A stretch of 5,485 nt of DNA from Clostridia bacterium (GTDB lineage Bacteria > Bacillota_A > Clostridia > Christensenellales > Aristaeellaceae), in the NCBI GenBank assembly GCA_017398245.1, contig JAFQGN010000163.1, positions 1-5,485 of the forward strand, given 5' to 3'. Every line of letters begins with the position of its first letter. Positions within the stretch are counted from its first letter, which is position 1. Shown in pieces: positions 1-5,485 of this stretch. The notes beneath the pieces were generated by a model. The model searched no databases. It saw only the letters and a list, made by a program, of their open reading frames with translations, and was not told the DNA's origin. The position numbers were made by a program, and so were the translations under genes.

Positions 1-2
1 AT

Positions 3-54
3 AAAAAAAACGACTCTGGTCTGGTAAATAAAACACAGACCGGAGTCGCTTTTT
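3..54 (-). terminator. Rho-independent terminator of the MBL-fold gene, possibly bidirectional
   Basis: Two 13-base arms, 11-23 and 36-48, pair around a 12-base AT-rich loop. Twelve pairs are Watson-Crick; the remaining pair (17 with 42) is U-G in a plus-strand RNA and A-C in a minus-strand RNA. Reading the minus strand, the stem lies 23 bases past the stop codon of the hydrolase gene and is followed by eight T (complement of 3-10), a classic intrinsic terminator. Reading the plus strand, the stem is followed by five T (50-54), so it could also stop a convergent transcript entering from the left. That neighbour is outside the window. Confidence 0.9.
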
Positions 55-71
55 ATATGAAAATTAAAAGC

Positions 72-857
72 TTATTCGAAATCGTCGTCTTCGTCATCCG
101 CTCCCAGAGAAATGCTTTCCTCCGGCTTGAGTACAAAGATCTCCGCGCCGGCATCCTTTGCCGCCTGAACGATCTCCTCGGTCGGCCTTCCGTTGTGCAC
201 ATACAAATCGTGGTGCGCGGGGATAAACGGTACGCCGAGCTCGGCGGAGAGCTGCGCTGCCTCTTCCGCAGTCGTATTGCCAATGATGCCCTGGCTCGTG
301 CGCTCTTCGTCTCTGCCGTTGCAGGGGAGGAGAAGAAGGTCGCAGTTTTCGAGCAGAATGCGTTCCTTCAGCCCGTCGTACAGGCTCATATCGCCGCCAA
401 AGAAAACACAGCATTCGCCAAAGTCGATCAGATAGCTCAGGTTGCGGAAGCGTCCGTTTTCATCCATATCCAAAGTGGTGTGGGCGCAGGCAATCGGGGT
501 AATAACGGCGTCTTTGCAGTGGAATTCCCGTTCTGCACGCGCGTCGATAATCCTGCTGAAGCCAATATCCTTCAGCAGACCCGTTTCCGGCGCAGGCGCA
601 GCTATGGCCGCATTTCCGCCGCTCTTTCGGTATTCGCCCAGCGTCTGCGGGTCCATGTGGTCGTCGTGGCTGTGCGAGATCAGAACCAGATCGGGCTTCA
701 GCTCCTTAAGCGCGCACGGGGCTTCATATTCGCGCTTCCAGCCCTCGTGGTTTTTGTCGACATAATTGCTCAGATACGGATCTGTCACAATGCGGATGCC
801 GTCTGCCTCCAGCAGAAAACAGCACTGGCCGAGATAAGTGACCTTCAGTCCATCCAT
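72..857 (-). CDS. UlaG-like metallo-beta-lactamase-fold metal-dependent hydrolase
   Basis: A 261-residue soluble protein of the MBL-fold superfamily (COG2220, UlaG-like branch), with no signal peptide or membrane segment. Visible metal-site motifs are HSHDDH at residues 62-67 (H62, H64, D66, H67), H126 in ACAH, the bridging D156 in GGD, and H216 in PAHHD. The PAHHD segment and the GD-rich strand resemble E. coli UlaG, the L-ascorbate-6-phosphate lactonase. The protein is much shorter than UlaG (about 354 residues), and no ascorbate-pathway genes are nearby, so the substrate is unknown. Start: the ATG at 857-855 follows a GGAGG (complement of 866-870) with 8-base spacing. A TATAAT box lies upstream and a strong terminator downstream, so it looks monocistronic within the window. 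The C-terminus ends in a short acidic tail (ADDEDDDFE). The long open frame on the opposite strand is a shadow. Fold assignment is firm; the reaction is not. Confidence 0.93.
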   Translation of the reverse strand: MDGLKVTYLGQCCFLLEADGIRIVTDPYLSNYVDKNHEGWKREYEAPCALKELKPDLVLISHSHDDHMDPQTLGEYRKSGGNAAIAAPAPETGLLKDIGFSRIIDARAEREFHCKDAVITPIACAHTTLDMDENGRFRNLSYLIDFGECCVFFGGDMSLYDGLKERILLENCDLLLLPCNGRDEERTSQGIIGNTTAEEAAQLSAELGVPFIPAHHDLYVHNGRPTEEIVQAAKDAGAEIFVLKPEESISLGADDEDDDFE

Positions 858-891
858 TTACAGCGCCTCCGATAGCTTGATGTTCATTTGT

Positions 892-920
892 ATTATACAA
901 AAGAAAACAAACTTTGAAAA
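892..920 (-). promoter_or_regulatory. Putative sigma-A-type promoter of the MBL-fold gene
   Basis: The minus strand reads a perfect TATAAT (complement of 892-897) 34 bases upstream of the ATG. Seventeen bases further upstream is TTTTCA (complement of 915-920), matching the TTGACA consensus at 4 of 6 positions. The surrounding sequence is AT-rich, unlike the coding regions. The -10 is convincing and the -35 is weak. It would give a short 5' leader that includes the GGAGG ribosome binding site. Confidence 0.65.
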
Positions 921-930
921 GGGGAAGGGA

Positions 931-960
931 TGCACCTGGAATTAATAAAACATTCGTGCA
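931..960. repeat. Bulged inverted repeat in the divergent intergenic region
   Basis: TGCAC (931-935) pairs with GTGCA (956-960), and GAAT (939-942) pairs with ATTC (952-955). This gives nine pairs with a three-base bulge (936-938) and a nine-base AT-rich loop. It sits between the putative promoters of the two divergent genes, a typical place for an operator, but no regulator family is recognised and a chance origin is possible. Confidence 0.3.
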
Positions 961-975
961 ATTTTCGGTGAAGTG

Positions 976-989
976 TGGTAAACTATTAT
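976..989 (+). promoter_or_regulatory. Candidate promoter -10 region for the ylbF-like/mutS/mutL transcript
   Basis: TGG followed by TAAACT (976-984) fits an extended -10 (TGn plus 4 of 6 matches to TATAAT). An alternative -10, TATTAT, lies at 984-989 with 5 of 6 matches. No good -35 is seen at the right distance upstream of either; the best candidates match 3 of 6. The stretch is the AT-rich part of the only sizeable intergenic region upstream of the plus-strand genes, so a promoter is expected here, but the exact site is uncertain. Confidence 0.4.
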
Positions 990-1035
990 GTTGAGATGGC
1001 ATGCTTGAAAATATGCCGGAAAGGCGGAAGATACA

Positions 1036-1458
1036 ATGAATCCTGTTTTTGCCAAGACCCGTGAACTCGCCGAAGCGATCATGCAGAGCGAAGAGTTTAT
1101 GACCATGAAGACCGCAGAGGAACGCGCAATGAAAAACGCCGAAGCCGCTGCGGCCATGGCTGAGTATCTGGAAAAGCGCCACGAGATTGAAACCCTGCTC
1201 GAGTCCAAGCATCCCGCTCCGGAAAGGCTGCGCGAGCTTTCCGAAGAGATCGACCTTGCTCAGCAGAAGATGAAGATGGTGCCGGACGTTGTCGCCATGA
1301 GCGAAGCCCGCGAGAATTTCGCCGAGCTGATCAACCAGGTCAACAAAGTCCTGCGTTTCATGATCACCGGTGATACCGGCGAAACGGACGAGCCCAGCGA
1401 AGAGGGCGGCTGCACGGGCAGCTGTTCCACCTGCAGCGGCTGCAGCCATTTGAGCTGA
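1036..1458 (+). CDS. YlbF/YmcA (Ric) family protein with C-terminal four-cysteine tail
   Basis: A 140-residue cytoplasmic protein of the YlbF family (PF06133), close in length to B. subtilis YlbF and YmcA. Residues 1-110 are almost entirely charged and helical in character, as in the family's helical-hairpin fold, with a heptad-like Ala/Glu/Lys pattern around 25-80. After an acidic linker (about 112-123) comes a Gly/Ser-rich tail with C126, C130, C133 and C136 (CX3CX2CX2C), the only cysteines in the protein. In B. subtilis, YlbF, YmcA and YaaT form a complex that binds 4Fe-4S clusters and influences RNase Y-dependent mRNA maturation, competence, sporulation and biofilm formation. B. subtilis also has ymcA just upstream of cotE-mutS-mutL, so position favours the YmcA (RicA) side, but sequence alone does not decide between YlbF and YmcA. 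Start: the ATG at 1036 has GGAAG at 1026-1030, five bases upstream. Family is confident; a cluster-binding role for the tail is inference. Confidence 0.92.
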   Translation: MNPVFAKTRELAEAIMQSEEFMTMKTAEERAMKNAEAAAAMAEYLEKRHEIETLLESKHPAPERLRELSEEIDLAQQKMKMVPDVVAMSEARENFAELINQVNKVLRFMITGDTGETDEPSEEGGCTGSCSTCSGCSHLS

Positions 1459-1471
1459 TCACGCTTACCAA

Positions 1472-1504
1472 CCTTGCCGGTCGTAATACAGTCGGCCGGC
1501 AAGG
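1472..1504 (+). other. GC-rich stem-loop between the ylbF-like gene and mutS
   Basis: Arms 1472-1483 and 1493-1504 form a 12-bp stem (one U-G pair, 1481 with 1495) around a nine-base loop, starting 13 bases after the upstream stop codon. Neither strand has a T run after the stem (CTTAACCC follows on the plus strand), so it is not a canonical intrinsic terminator. It could be a weak or degenerate terminator, a 3'-end stabiliser, or an RNase processing barrier that sets different mRNA levels for the flanking genes. Confidence 0.6.
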
Positions 1505-1548
1505 CTTAACCCATCCTGCATTTTGACCGAGCGCCGCCGCGCAGATAC

Positions 1549-1555
1549 AAAGGAG
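1549..1555 (+). promoter_or_regulatory. Ribosome binding site that fixes the mutS GTG start
   Basis: AAAGGAG lies 10 bases upstream of the GTG at 1566. The next candidate starts are the ATG codons at 1581 and 1584, which lie 25 or more bases from this site and would remove part of the conserved N-terminal segment (SPMMRHY). The GTG is therefore preferred. Confidence 0.8.
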
Positions 1556-1565
1556 CGATAAGCAC

Positions 1566-4157
1566 GTGGCAATTTCGCCAATGATGCGCCATTATCTGGC
1601 AACAAAAGAAAAATATCCGGACTGCATCTTGTTTTACCGTCTGGGAGATTTTTACGAAATGTTCTTTGAAGACGCGCAGACCGTCTCCAGAGAGCTCGAT
1701 CTTACCCTGACAGGCAAGGATTGCGGCCTGAGCGAGCGTGCGCCCATGTGCGGCGTGCCGTATCACGCGGCGGATACGTATCTGGCCAGATTGATCGCGA
1801 AAAACTATAAGGTCGCCATTTGCGAGCAGATGGAAGATCCTGCGACGGCCAAAGGTCTCGTCGAGCGGGATGTGGTTCGCATTGTCACCCCGGGAACCGT
1901 CATCGAAGCGGCCATGCTTGATGACCGCGCGCCAAACTACATTCTCTCCTTGTATATCCGCAAGGAGGCGGCCGGCGCGGCGATTTGCGACGTTTCCACA
2001 GGCGAATTCCGCGCTTGGCAGATCACGGGCGCCCGGGCCCGGCTTGCCGACGAGCTCAGCCGTATTCAGGCTCGCGAGCTTCTTGTAAACGATAAGGCCC
2101 TCTACAGCCAATATGTTCCGGAAAGTTCGCTGCGGGCGCAGGAATACGCTGCGGAGATGACCTACGCGCAGTCGCTCAAGCTGCTGCTGAAGCATTTTAA
2201 TGCGACCTGCGAGGAGGATATCGGTCTGGAAGGAAAACGTGCGGCGGTGCAGGCCAGCGGCGCGCTGATGTCGTATCTTGCCGATACGCAGAAAAATACC
2301 CTTTCGCACATCCTGAAGATCGAACCGTTCACCAAGGGTTCTGTTCTGCAGCTGGACCGTATTGCTGCGCGCAATCTGGAATTGAGCCAGTCGATGTATG
2401 GCGGCGGCAAAAAGGGTTCGCTGCTCGGCCTTATGGATAAAACGGTCACGTCCATGGGCGGCAGGCTCCTTCGCGAATGGCTCGAACGCCCGCTGGGAAG
2501 CAAGGCTGAGATCGAAGCGCGCTTAGATGCGGTGGAATACCTGAAAAATAATCCGATCATCAACGACGAATTGCGCGAAATGCTCGATGAGGTATACGAT
2601 GTCGAGCGCTTGACCAGCCGCATCGCCTACGACACCGTAAACGGACGCGATTGCCTCGCAATCCTGCGCTCTTTGCGTGCGGTGCCGGGCATCAAGGCGC
2701 TTTTTGCCGATGACCTGCCCGAAACCATCCGCCAGATGGTCGTCTCGCTCGATCCGCTGGAAGCGCTTGCAGACAGGATCGAAGAAGAGATTTCGCCCGA
2801 TGCTCCGATCACCCTGAAGGATGGCGGCGTGATCCGCGAGGGCTACAGCAGTGAATTGGACGAGCTGCGCGAGATTTCTCATAATGCTAAGAGTTATATT
2901 GCCGCGCTGGAGAATAAAGAACGCGAAATGACCGGTATCAAGAACCTGAAGATCGGCTACAATCGCGTATTTGGTTACTATATCGAGGTGACCAGGTCGT
3001 TCTACGATCTTGTACCGTATCGCTATGCCCGTCGCCAGACGCTCGCCAACAGCGAACGTTTTACGACGGACGAGCTGATCGAGTTCGAGAAAAAGGCCAT
3101 GTCGGCCGATACGGATGCGATCCGACTGGAGCAGACCCTGTTTGACGAACTGAAAAATCTCCTGCGCGAATCGCTCCTACGCCTGCATCAGACCACGAGC
3201 GCGCTCAAAGAATTGGACGCGCTTTCGGCGCTTGCGCATCTTGCCATGCAGAACGATTATGTGCGCCCCTCGCTCAACGAACAGGGCCGCTACAGCATTA
3301 TCGACGGCCGCCATCCCGTCGTCGAGCAGGCGCTCGACGCAGGCAGCTATGTGCCCAACGACGCCGCTTTGGATGAAGAGCACAGGGTGATGATCATCAC
3401 CGGCCCGAATATGGCCGGTAAATCGACCTACATGCGCCAGGTCGCCCTGATCGTTCTCATGGCGCACATGGGCTCCTTCGTCCCCGCGTCCTATGCCGAT
3501 ATTTCGGTCACCGATCGCATTTTGACCCGCATCGGCGCTTCGGACGATCTGTACGGCGGCCGTTCTACCTTCATGGTGGAAATGAGCGAGCTGGCCAATA
3601 TTCTGAAGTATGCAACGGAAAAGAGCCTGATTCTGCTGGACGAAGTCGGCCGCGGTACGAGCACGTTCGACGGCCTGTCCATCGCGTGGGCCGCAGTCGA
3701 GCATATTGCAAACCCGAACTGCGGCGCAAGAACGCTGTTCGCCACGCATTACCATGAGCTCTCCAGTCTGGAAGGCCAGCTTGGCGGCGTGGTCAATTTC
3801 CGCATCACCGCCAAAGAGCAGGGGAACGATGTCATTTTCCTGCGCAAAGTCGTGCCCGGCGGCGCGGATAAGAGCTACGGCGTGGCGGTCGCCTCTCTGG
3901 CCGGTCTTCCCAACACGCTCATTTCGCGTGCAAGGCAGATCATGGCCCGTCTGGAGACGAACGACGAAACCAAAGGATCCATTGGCCAGACGATCCTCGA
4001 CAAGCGCAAAAATGGGGGAGACAGGCAGCTCTCGCTGACGGATCTCGGCCCGATGCAGCTCGTCGATGAGATCCGCGAGCTGGACGTCATGAGCATGTCG
4101 CCTATCGATGCGCTCAATATCCTGTTCAAGCTCTCGGAAAAGGCAAGAAGGATCTAA
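1566..4157 (+). CDS. mutS: DNA mismatch repair protein MutS
   Basis: Full-length MutS1, 863 residues (B. subtilis about 858, E. coli 853). It binds mismatches and small loops as a clamp-like dimer, then uses ATP to become a sliding clamp that recruits MutL. Domains in order: mismatch recognition (about 3-115) with the GDFYE motif, where F29 and E31 are the mismatch-contacting Phe and Glu; connector (about 125-250); core with inserted clamp (about 265-570), including the conserved IGYNRVFGYYIEVT; and the ABC ATPase (about 570-765). ATPase motifs are Walker A GPNMAGKST (613-621, K619), signature GGRSTFMVEM (664-673), Walker B LILLDE (D692, E693) and the ATHYHE loop (H728). Near the C-terminus, QLSL (821-824) looks like the beta-clamp binding motif, followed by a helical oligomerisation tail (about 832-863). 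All key residues are present and no frameshift is seen. Translation starts at GTG. mutL follows 18 bases after the stop, so the two are co-transcribed; no convincing separate promoter was found immediately upstream. Confidence 0.99.
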   Translation: MAISPMMRHYLATKEKYPDCILFYRLGDFYEMFFEDAQTVSRELDLTLTGKDCGLSERAPMCGVPYHAADTYLARLIAKNYKVAICEQMEDPATAKGLVERDVVRIVTPGTVIEAAMLDDRAPNYILSLYIRKEAAGAAICDVSTGEFRAWQITGARARLADELSRIQARELLVNDKALYSQYVPESSLRAQEYAAEMTYAQSLKLLLKHFNATCEEDIGLEGKRAAVQASGALMSYLADTQKNTLSHILKIEPFTKGSVLQLDRIAARNLELSQSMYGGGKKGSLLGLMDKTVTSMGGRLLREWLERPLGSKAEIEARLDAVEYLKNNPIINDELREMLDEVYDVERLTSRIAYDTVNGRDCLAILRSLRAVPGIKALFADDLPETIRQMVVSLDPLEALADRIEEEISPDAPITLKDGGVIREGYSSELDELREISHNAKSYIAALENKEREMTGIKNLKIGYNRVFGYYIEVTRSFYDLVPYRYARRQTLANSERFTTDELIEFEKKAMSADTDAIRLEQTLFDELKNLLRESLLRLHQTTSALKELDALSALAHLAMQNDYVRPSLNEQGRYSIIDGRHPVVEQALDAGSYVPNDAALDEEHRVMIITGPNMAGKSTYMRQVALIVLMAHMGSFVPASYADISVTDRILTRIGASDDLYGGRSTFMVEMSELANILKYATEKSLILLDEVGRGTSTFDGLSIAWAAVEHIANPNCGARTLFATHYHELSSLEGQLGGVVNFRITAKEQGNDVIFLRKVVPGGADKSYGVAVASLAGLPNTLISRARQIMARLETNDETKGSIGQTILDKRKNGGDRQLSLTDLGPMQLVDEIRELDVMSMSPIDALNILFKLSEKARRI

Positions 4158-4175
4158 ACGGAAGGGGGAGAGCAC

Positions 4176-5485
4176 ATGCCTATTCGCATTCTGGACGCTG
4201 AAACCGTCAGCCGCATAGCAGCGGGCGAGGTCGTCGAACGCCCTGCGTCCATCGCCAAGGAAATGATCGAAAACGCGATAGACGCCGGTTCTACTTCTAT
4301 CACTGTTGAGATCCGCGAAGGCGGGATCGAATACATGCGCATAACCGATAACGGCTGCGGCATCCCCGCCGAAGAGACGAAGTTTGCGTTCATGAACCAT
4401 GCAACCAGCAAGCTTGCCTCGGGCGATTCGCTCACCGATATCCGCACTCTCGGCTTCCGCGGAGAAGCTCTTGCCTCCATCGCAGCCGTTTCCAAGGTGG
4501 AAATGCGTACTCGCACAAAGGGGAGCATAAGCGGTTCGCTCGTGCGCGTGGAAGGCGGCGCGTGGATGGGGCTGCAGGAGATCGGCTGCCCGGAAGGAAC
4601 GTCGATCACAGTGAAGGATCTGTTTTACAACGTCCCAGCCCGCAAAGCATTTCTGCGCAAGCCTGCCTATGAAGCCGGCGTGGTCTATGACACCGTTACG
4701 CGCCTGATGCTGGGAAATCCCGGCGTTGCCATCCGTCTGATTAATAACGGTAAAACTGTTGCACACAGCTATGGCGACGGCAAGCTTCGCAGCGCGGCGC
4801 TGGCTGTTTTTGGCCGCGAAGCAGCATCTGCTATGGAAGAGATCGACGTGAGCGAGGGCGCATTCCGCCTTTCCGGCTTAATTGGCCTTGGCGATCTTGC
4901 ACGGCAGAACCGCTCTATGCAGTGTTTTTTCATCAACGGGCGCTCCATCCGCTGCCATTTGCTCACTGCTGCGCTGGAACAGGCGGCCAAAGAGCGTGTC
5001 GGCATCGGCATGCATCCCGTCTGCGCTCTGCATGTGCATATCCCGGCTGCTTCCGTCGATGTGAACGTGCATCCGAGTAAACTGGAAGTGCGCTTCCGGG
5101 ACGAGATCGGTTTCCGCATGACTGCCGAAAGCCTGATCCGTCAAGCGCTTGAAAAGGATACCATGCTGGATATCCCCGCGCTCATTGGCGAAAAGCAGAA
5201 GAGCGAGGCAGCGGCTGCTGAGGCGGAAAAAGAACCGGAGCCGGCCAAAACCGTGCTGGAAATGACGGTGACGGAAAAGCTGAACCAGGCAAAGGAGCTT
5301 TCAGCAAAGCAGGACGAGCAGAAAAAGGAAGACGAGCGCTTTTTTGCCAGTCTGCGAACGACCTCTCTGCCAAGCGCTATGTCTGAACCAATTCGGCACG
5401 CTGCGCACGTAAAGGAGAGCGGGAAGAGCATTTCTCTTGCCGATATGTTGCGCTCTGCTTCTTCCACCAACAATACCGAACGTCC
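4176..5485 (+). CDS. mutL: DNA mismatch repair protein MutL, 3' end beyond the window
   Basis: Partial: 436 codons are open from the ATG at 4176 to the right edge with no stop. MutL is the ATPase recruited by MutS; in bacteria without MutH its C-terminal domain nicks the new strand. The GHKL ATPase is complete: E29 (catalytic base) and N33 in KEMIENAIDAG, DNGCGI at 58-63, HATSK at 75-79, GFRGEAL at 93-99, the LFYNVPAR segment, and K302 in HPSKLEVRF, equivalent to E. coli K307. From about residue 325 an Ala/Glu/Lys/Gln-rich linker begins, typical of MutL, running to the cut at residue 436. The C-terminal dimerisation and endonuclease domain (DQHAX2EX4E motif in most MutH-less bacteria) would lie past the edge, so nuclease activity cannot be judged here. 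Start support: a GGAAGGGGGAG stretch (4160-4170) ends five bases before the ATG, and the N-terminus (MPIRILD) aligns without gaps to family numbering. Confidence 0.98.
   Translation, partial: MPIRILDAETVSRIAAGEVVERPASIAKEMIENAIDAGSTSITVEIREGGIEYMRITDNGCGIPAEETKFAFMNHATSKLASGDSLTDIRTLGFRGEALASIAAVSKVEMRTRTKGSISGSLVRVEGGAWMGLQEIGCPEGTSITVKDLFYNVPARKAFLRKPAYEAGVVYDTVTRLMLGNPGVAIRLINNGKTVAHSYGDGKLRSAALAVFGREAASAMEEIDVSEGAFRLSGLIGLGDLARQNRSMQCFFINGRSIRCHLLTAALEQAAKERVGIGMHPVCALHVHIPAASVDVNVHPSKLEVRFRDEIGFRMTAESLIRQALEKDTMLDIPALIGEKQKSEAAAAEAEKEPEPAKTVLEMTVTEKLNQAKELSAKQDEQKKEDERFFASLRTTSLPSAMSEPIRHAAHVKESGKSISLADMLRSASSTNNTER

Noticed and set aside
57..875. A 272-codon open frame on the plus strand, antisense to the MBL-fold gene
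   Set aside because: It begins at the edge of the terminator without a ribosome binding site and runs through the other gene's Shine-Dalgarno. The opposite frame has a full set of MBL metal ligands, a good start site and a terminator.
724..1449. A 241-codon minus-strand open frame bridging the ylbF-like gene and the 5' part of the hydrolase gene
   Set aside because: It is antisense to a recognisable YlbF-family protein, crosses the AT-rich promoter region and overlaps the hydrolase gene out of frame. No recognisable domain or ribosome binding site.
1523..1551. TTGACC with 17-base spacing to TACAAA upstream of mutS, resembling a promoter
   Set aside because: The -10 box would overlap the AAAGGAG Shine-Dalgarno, so transcription would begin near 1558 and leave the mRNA without its ribosome binding site. 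Probably chance.
1566..4157. Possible MutS2 or another MutS paralogue rather than MutS1
   Set aside because: The N-terminal mismatch-recognition domain with GDFYE is present, there is no Smr domain, the length fits MutS1, and mutL follows directly.
3177..4766. A 529-codon open frame on the minus strand, antisense to mutS and mutL
   Set aside because: It starts at a GTG without a Shine-Dalgarno sequence, spans the mutS-mutL junction, resembles no family I know, and lies opposite unmistakable MutS and MutL motifs. Long antisense open frames are expected from codon bias in moderately GC-rich genes.
1..5485. Search for mobile elements, CRISPR repeats, tRNA or rRNA genes and defence systems
   Set aside because: No transposase or integrase motifs, terminal or regularly spaced direct repeats, or tRNA-like or rRNA-like sequence was seen. 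The genes are standard housekeeping genes in a conserved order.

Overview
This window is an ordinary chromosomal housekeeping stretch, probably from a Gram-positive anaerobe of the class Clostridia (Bacillota). Three things point that way: a YlbF-family protein gene lies directly upstream of mutS and mutL, start sites carry strong purine-rich Shine-Dalgarno sequences, and MutS and MutL look like the Bacillus/Clostridium type. Base composition is moderately GC-rich by eye, which suggests a gut or anaerobic clostridial lineage rather than a low-GC Clostridium. The species cannot be named from the sequence.

Layout, left to right. A strong stem-loop with T runs on both sides (about 3-54) closes a minus-strand gene at 72-857, which encodes a UlaG-like metallo-beta-lactamase-fold hydrolase. 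A 178-bp divergent intergenic region (858-1035) holds a convincing minus-strand -10 box, a weaker plus-strand promoter candidate and a bulged inverted repeat between them. From 1036 everything reads on the plus strand: a YlbF-family protein with a four-cysteine C-terminal tail (1036-1458), a 107-bp gap containing a GC-rich hairpin without a T run, mutS from a GTG start (1566-4157), and mutL from 4176. mutL has no stop codon before the right end, so its linker is cut and its C-terminal domain lies outside the window.

How the genes work together. MutS recognises mismatches and MutL is recruited as the downstream factor of methyl-independent mismatch repair. With 18 bases between them the two genes are almost certainly co-transcribed. 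The YlbF-family gene matches the position of ymcA (ricA) upstream of mutS in Bacillus subtilis, where Ric proteins form an Fe-S-containing complex that affects RNase Y-dependent mRNA processing. It probably shares a transcript with mutS-mutL, with the hairpin at 1472-1504 as a possible control or processing point. The MBL-fold gene is divergently transcribed and has no evident functional link to repair.

I found no mobile element, CRISPR array, tRNA or rRNA, and no convincing undescribed system. The points most worth following up are the cysteine tail of the YlbF-family protein and the hairpin ahead of mutS.
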